A DNA stretch of 41,259 nt from NCBI RefSeq assembly GCF_000454545.1, contig NZ_CM002139.1, positions 3,905,811-3,947,069 of the forward strand. Direction: 5' to 3'. Below, one piece after another: positions 38,421 to 41,259 of this stretch. The notes under the pieces were generated by a model. It did no database searches. It saw only the letters and a program-made list of their open reading frames with translations, and was not told the DNA's origin. The stretch comes from Xanthomonas cassavae CFBP 4642. Lineage in GTDB: Bacteria; Pseudomonadota; Gammaproteobacteria; Xanthomonadales; Xanthomonadaceae. Position 1 is the stretch's first letter. Each line of letters starts with the position of its first letter. Both the position numbers and the translations under genes were made by a program.

Positions 38421-38476
38421 GGCTTGTCCACGGCCGGCGCGCAGCGCCGCCCCGGAGACCTCCCTATCGGATGAAT

Positions 38477-38566
38477 GGTCCATTTAGGCTGGCCCATTTT
38501 AGGTGGTCCGTTTAAGTCCATAAAAAAATATTGGGCCACCCGTAAAATTGATGGTACGTTTAGGTA
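38477..38566. promoter_or_regulatory. 14-bp tandem repeats upstream of the recombinase operon
   Basis: GGTCCATTTAGGCT, GGCCCATTTTAGGT and GGTCCGTTTAAGTC follow head to tail at 38477, 38491 and 38505. A fourth, GGTACGTTTAGGTA, lies at 38553 and pairs with TATACC. Likely operator or recombinase accessory sites. Confidence 0.6.
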
Positions 38567-38591
38567 TACCCAAATGATCTATGGAGGGCCT

Positions 38592-38828
38592 ATGACGAAG
38601 CAAGGCAAGCAGGAGGAATCGGTGCCCCAGGTTCTGCCCGGACTCTGGCGGGAGCAGGGCGGCCTTTCTGGACTCGTGCGGCTTGATGTTCCGGCGGGCA
38701 CCCCTGGGATGGTTGTAGTCGCGAAGCAGACTGAGCCCTGGCAGCTGAGACCTGAACTGCGTTGGCAGGTATGGCCGGACCTGTTGGTCCCGGATGTTGA
38801 ACCGATTGTGCGGAGCGAAACGAACTGA
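38592..38828 (+). CDS. small protein coupled to the serine recombinase
   Basis: A 78-residue protein, not recognised, with GGAGG before ATG 38592. It is Pro/Trp rich in its second half (VVVAKQTEPWQLRPELRWQV). Its stop overlaps the recombinase start by one base (TGATG), and the 14-bp repeats lie upstream, so it may be a regulator of that operon. Confidence 0.6.
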   Translation: MTKQGKQEESVPQVLPGLWREQGGLSGLVRLDVPAGTPGMVVVAKQTEPWQLRPELRWQVWPDLLVPDVEPIVRSETN

Positions 38829-39490
38829 TGGCGAAGGGACGCACTCTGCAGGCTGCGCCGTTCTATTTGGTCGCCCGGCTTTACATGCGGGTGAGCACCG
38901 ATGGCCAGGATCTGGAACGGCAGGAGCGGATCATCAAGGAAGCAAAAGCGGCGGGCTACTACGTCGCCGGCGTCTATCGCGAGACAGCATCCGGCGCGCG
39001 TCCGGATCGTCCTGAGTTGTTGCGCATGATCGAAGACCTGCAGCCGGGCGAAGTGGTCATCGCAGAGAAGATCGACCGCATCAGCCGCTTGCCGCTGGCC
39101 GACGCCGAGCGTCTGGTTGCCTCGATCCGCGCCAAGGGAGCGCGTTTGGCAGTGCCGGGTGTCGTGGACCTATCAGACGTCGCTGCAGAAGCGAAAGGCG
39201 TTGCCAAGGTCGTACTCGAATCTATGCAGGACATGTTGTTACGCATCGCCCTGCAGATAGCTCGCGACGATTACGAAGATCGACGCGAGCGGCAACGCCA
39301 GGGCATCGAGTTGGCCAAGGCCAGCGGCAAGTACTGTGGCCGCCCGGCCGATCAGGCCATACACGCTCGCATCGTCGCGTTGCGCGGTCGTGGGGAGACC
39401 ATCGCCAACACTGCGCGCCTGGCAGGCGCGAGTGTCACTACCGTCAAGCGTGTGTGGGCCGCTCACTGCGCTCAAGGGCATGCGAATTGA
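38828..39490 (+). CDS. serine recombinase (resolvase/invertase family)
   Basis: A complete 220-residue small serine recombinase. The N-terminal catalytic domain reads ARLYMRVSTDGQDLERQ with Ser23, followed by PDRPELLRMIEDLQPGEVVI and EKIDRISRLPLADAERL. After a long helix (RDDYEDRRERQRQGIELAKA) comes a C-terminal helix-turn-helix (GETIANTARLAGASVTTVKR). The enzyme could resolve multimers or cointegrates, or invert DNA. The flanking inverted copies at 38174 and 39497 make inversion of the module conceivable. A second, truncated resolvase is at 34246. Confidence 0.9.
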   Translation: MAKGRTLQAAPFYLVARLYMRVSTDGQDLERQERIIKEAKAAGYYVAGVYRETASGARPDRPELLRMIEDLQPGEVVIAEKIDRISRLPLADAERLVASIRAKGARLAVPGVVDLSDVAAEAKGVAKVVLESMQDMLLRIALQIARDDYEDRRERQRQGIELAKASGKYCGRPADQAIHARIVALRGRGETIANTARLAGASVTTVKRVWAAHCAQGHAN

Positions 39491-39496
39491 CCATAT

Positions 39497-39523
39497 TGGG
39501 GTTGTAAGCCGGAACCGCCGAAA
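39497..39523. repeat. 25-bp inverted-repeat family, copy 3
   Basis: GGTTGTAAGCCGGAACCGCC, inverted relative to 38174-38199, starting seven bases after the recombinase stop. It continues to ACGCTGAG, reminiscent of Tn3-family ends (GGGG at the tip, an ACGCTAAG-like block inside). Confidence 0.7.
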
Positions 39524-39671
39524 TACCGGAACGCTGAGCGAGTAGCGGCCTTCGACATCCTCCGTCCTCAGCCGAGGATTCAGCGGGCTGTATGCTGGGA
39601 GCCAGTCCAGGCCACGCGACGATGAGCATGGCTTCACGTAGGATTTTTCCGTTTTATGAGATGTCCCAGCA

Positions 39672-40211
39672 ATGCCGACCCGCAGCACAACCAGAGTATG
39701 GGCAGACCATGTCCAGGATCGTGTTCGTTACACGCTAAAACACCTTCATCCCGTATTCGTTTCATTCCACGCGCCGGCGCGGCCCCCAGCACCTGGGCAT
39801 CCGGGAAGGGCCGCCCGGGATTTCAGGGTGCGCGTTGAATATTCCCACCATTGCTTTAGCAACGGCGTCGCCAAGGTTCCGGACTACAACCTGGATCATC
39901 TTTACACCTGGGCCGAGCGCGAAGACGACCTCAGGGTGTTCTGCCCGAAACGCTACGAAGACAGTAAGGAGTTGCCGCGATTAATCGCCGCCCTAGATCA
40001 ACGCAATGTCTATCCAACACGGCATCACAATCATTTCGCCGTGAAGCGCGTCACACCCGAAGGGCATTACTCCATTTGGTTTCGCGTGTCGCGCAGACGA
40101 AATTTCTTGTTGCTCGTTGTTGAAAGCGCTTATGTCCGTCTAGACATGGACGAGCAAATTGCGCGCTCGGCTGCTACAAAGCTGATAGACGTCTTGGTCA
40201 ACACAAAGTGA
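39672..40211 (+). CDS. hypothetical basic protein
   Basis: A 179-residue protein, not recognised. The first 50 residues are Arg/Pro/His rich. The remainder looks like a compact alpha/beta domain (DFRVRVEYSHHCFSNGVAKV, LYTWAEREDDLRVFCPKRYE, HYSIWFRVSRRRNFLLLVVE). Several His residues (SHHCF, TRHHNHF) might be catalytic or metal binding. It has a terminator directly after it. It could be a small enzyme or toxin, but there is no evidence for a partner antitoxin. Confidence 0.65.
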   Translation: MPTRSTTRVWADHVQDRVRYTLKHLHPVFVSFHAPARPPAPGHPGRAARDFRVRVEYSHHCFSNGVAKVPDYNLDHLYTWAEREDDLRVFCPKRYEDSKELPRLIAALDQRNVYPTRHHNHFAVKRVTPEGHYSIWFRVSRRRNFLLLVVESAYVRLDMDEQIARSAATKLIDVLVNTK

Positions 40212-40220
40212 GCAGACAGC

Positions 40221-40246
40221 AAAAAGCCCGCGTGAGCAGGCTTTTT
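40221..40246 (+). terminator. Rho-independent terminator
   Basis: AAAAAGCC-C-GC, GTGA loop, GC-A-GGCTTTTT, about ten bases after the stop of the gene ending at 40211. Confidence 0.85.
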
Positions 40247-40282
40247 GTTAACAGCATGGTAGTGCGGGCCGGAGTCTCTTAA

Positions 40283-40386
40283 CCCCACTCTGGGTGGGAC
40301 CTTCTTTAGAAGGTGGCCAGCTCCCCCTATACACCGGGTCGGGAGAGCCTGTAACTGCTCAAGGGCAGTGGCGCTATCTTGGCCAC
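40283..40386. ncRNA. candidate structured RNA with five nested stems
   Basis: CCCAC/GTGGG (40284-40298), ACCTTC-TTTA-GAAGGT (40299-40314), then a closing stem GTGGCCA (40313-40319) with TGGCCAC (40380-40386) that encloses CTCCC/GGGAG (40321-40345) and ACTGC/GCAGT (40354-40369). No open frame explains it and no known family was recognised. It lies between a terminator and the 3' end of the avidin gene. Confidence 0.4.
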
Positions 40387-40479
40387 TCCTGACGCTCCCG
40401 TCAACTACAAATGACGCAAACATCAACAAGCGATTCAGGCTCCAGGCTAGCTAGCCCCATGTGCGGAAGACCCCCCCTG

Positions 40480-40926
40480 TCATTTGGGGACGAAAACATC
40501 GCTGTTGGTCAGCATGTGGTCCCACGAATACTGGGAGCCGGTCCGTACCAAGTGCCAGACTGTGGTGATGGCCGGCACGCCGCCAGACGCATCACAGGTA
40601 CCGGTCCAGGCAGTCATGCTGCCGTAGTTGCCCCACTGCACCGAAAAAGTGATGGCGGGCAGTTTGCTCGATGCCGTCGACCCAGCAACCGGGTTGGCAA
40701 ACCAGCCAACCAGCGGATACACCGAACCAGTGGTGCCGGAAGGCGAGATGTACGTACCCGAGAGCTGACCGGAGGTCTGTACGGCGGTGATCGTGAGTGT
40801 GGAACCCAGCTGGTTTTTCCATTCGCCTACCGGGTTGTTGCAGGTTGGCGCTGCCTGGGCGAGCGAGATGCAACTTCCGAGCAGCACAACGCAGGCAGCA
40901 CATTGACGCATTGACATGGACATCAT
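40480..40926 (-). CDS. secreted avidin/streptavidin-family biotin-binding protein
   Basis: A 148-residue secreted protein of the avidin family. The signal peptide (ACVVLLGSCISLAQA) is cleaved near residue 25. The streptavidin biotin contacts are all present: Asn38 and Ser42 (NQLGS), Tyr59 and Ser61 (GTYIS), Trp98 (TFSVQW), Ser103, Thr105 and Trp107 (SMTAW), Trp124 (TTVW), Trp135 (YSW) and Asp143 (NSDVF). Two Cys (29 and 111) could form a disulfide. Biotin should be bound tightly outside the cytoplasm. The start has GAGGAGAACTG upstream; later ATG codons in MMSMSM are possible. It is cargo at the window end, with no biotin pathway gene nearby. Confidence 0.92.
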   Translation of the reverse strand: MMSMSMRQCAACVVLLGSCISLAQAAPTCNNPVGEWKNQLGSTLTITAVQTSGQLSGTYISPSGTTGSVYPLVGWFANPVAGSTASSKLPAITFSVQWGNYGSMTAWTGTCDASGGVPAITTVWHLVRTGSQYSWDHMLTNSDVFVPK

Positions 40927-40941
40927 CAGTTCTCCTCGTAA

Positions 40942-40975
40942 TCAAGCCAACGAAAGGTGGCGGGTTCAAGCCAAC
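40942..40975. repeat. 11-bp direct repeats upstream of the avidin gene
   Basis: TCAAGCCAACG occurs at 40942-40952 and 40965-40975 (23 bp start to start), about 15 bases upstream of the avidin start on the minus strand. Possible regulator site. Confidence 0.5.
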
Positions 40976-41259
40976 GACTAGGTAGCACGGACCGGATCCG
41001 CATTGCTGGGATGGCTGTCTCCGTCCGTTACTCCTTGACCGGCCAGCGCGGGGAACCGCTGGCGCTGGGCGTGACCGTGTTCGAGGTGCTGCAGGCCAAC
41101 TACGTGCGCGCGCCCAAGGTCTACCGCCGTGGGCGGCCAGCCGCGTTGAAGGCGTTGGCCAAGGTAATCCCCCCACTTCTAGCGGTCGCCAGAAGTGGAG
41201 CTAAGCGGCCATCGCCAACTTCATCGCTGGTGTGATGCCGCCGAGCGCCATATTCGGGC
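40976..41259. other. unassigned right end, with one hairpin
   Basis: No gene is firmly supported. A short plus-strand frame near 41010-41170 (LTGQRGEPLALGVTVFEVLQ) looks like the end of some enzyme or transposase but is not recognised. CCACTTCT and AGAAGTGG (41173-41198) form an 8-bp stem. The last 40 bases may belong to an insertion sequence that continues outside the window. Confidence 0.3.

Noticed and set aside
1..41259. tRNA or rRNA genes
   Set aside because: I saw no cloverleaf with conserved TTCRANY arms and no rRNA motif on either strand; I could not run a covariance search.

Overview
The window looks like most or all of the backbone of a high-GC conjugative plasmid from a gram-negative proteobacterium. 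A Xanthomonadaceae host (Xanthomonas, Xylella, Stenotrophomonas) is my best guess: a virB operon with an embedded topA and a Fic/VbhA-type module recalls plasmids of that group. This is inference; no chromosomal or rRNA marker is present.

Layout. 1-2.5 kb: two small unknown genes and a ColE2/Replicase-type repA. 2.5-5.3 kb: ssb, a KorA/TrfB-like repressor, parA and a KorB-type parB, nearly all overlapping. 5.3-6.1 kb: a duplicated repeat region with four identical 16-bp palindromes (candidate ParB/KorB sites) and an oriT with an IncP/VirD2-type nic motif. 6.1-7.8 kb: mobC and a MOBP relaxase. 8.1-8.9 kb: a HEPN/Abi-like gene. 9-29.2 kb, all on the minus strand: trbM, an OmpA-type lipoprotein, an LPD7 protein, a KfrB-like protein, virD4, virB11-10-9-8-7, virB6, an EexN-like lipoprotein, virB5, a small virB4-derived ORF, virB4-3-2, topA, virB1 and one unknown gene: a complete MPF-T type IV secretion system. 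29.2-34.2 kb, plus strand: repeats, a plasmid RadC-like protein and several small unknown genes (one frameshifted). 34.2-36 kb: resolvase remnant, VbhA-like antitoxin and Fic toxin. 36-41.3 kb: IS5-like remnant, two unknown cargo genes, a serine recombinase module, another unknown gene, a possible structured RNA and a secreted avidin/streptavidin-like biotin-binding protein.

How it works together. RepA, ParA/ParB and Ssb maintain the plasmid. MobC, the relaxase and the LPD7 protein process DNA at oriT, VirD4 couples it to the VirB channel, and the EexN-like lipoprotein probably limits redundant mating. The Fic pair may be an addiction module or a transferred effector.

The most interesting signals are regulatory or structural. 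(1) A 19-bp dyad, CCAA-N11-TTGG, lies just upstream of six transfer or accessory transcription units and looks like the operator of a plasmid-wide regulon. (2) An eleven-member family of about 44-bp dyads (TTGGYGACA-N26-TGTCRCCAA) lies almost only between modules. (3) The ParB-linker palindromes are duplicated next to oriT, and the duplication boundary falls at the predicted nic site. (4) An avidin with every biotin-contact residue conserved is encoded as plasmid cargo.
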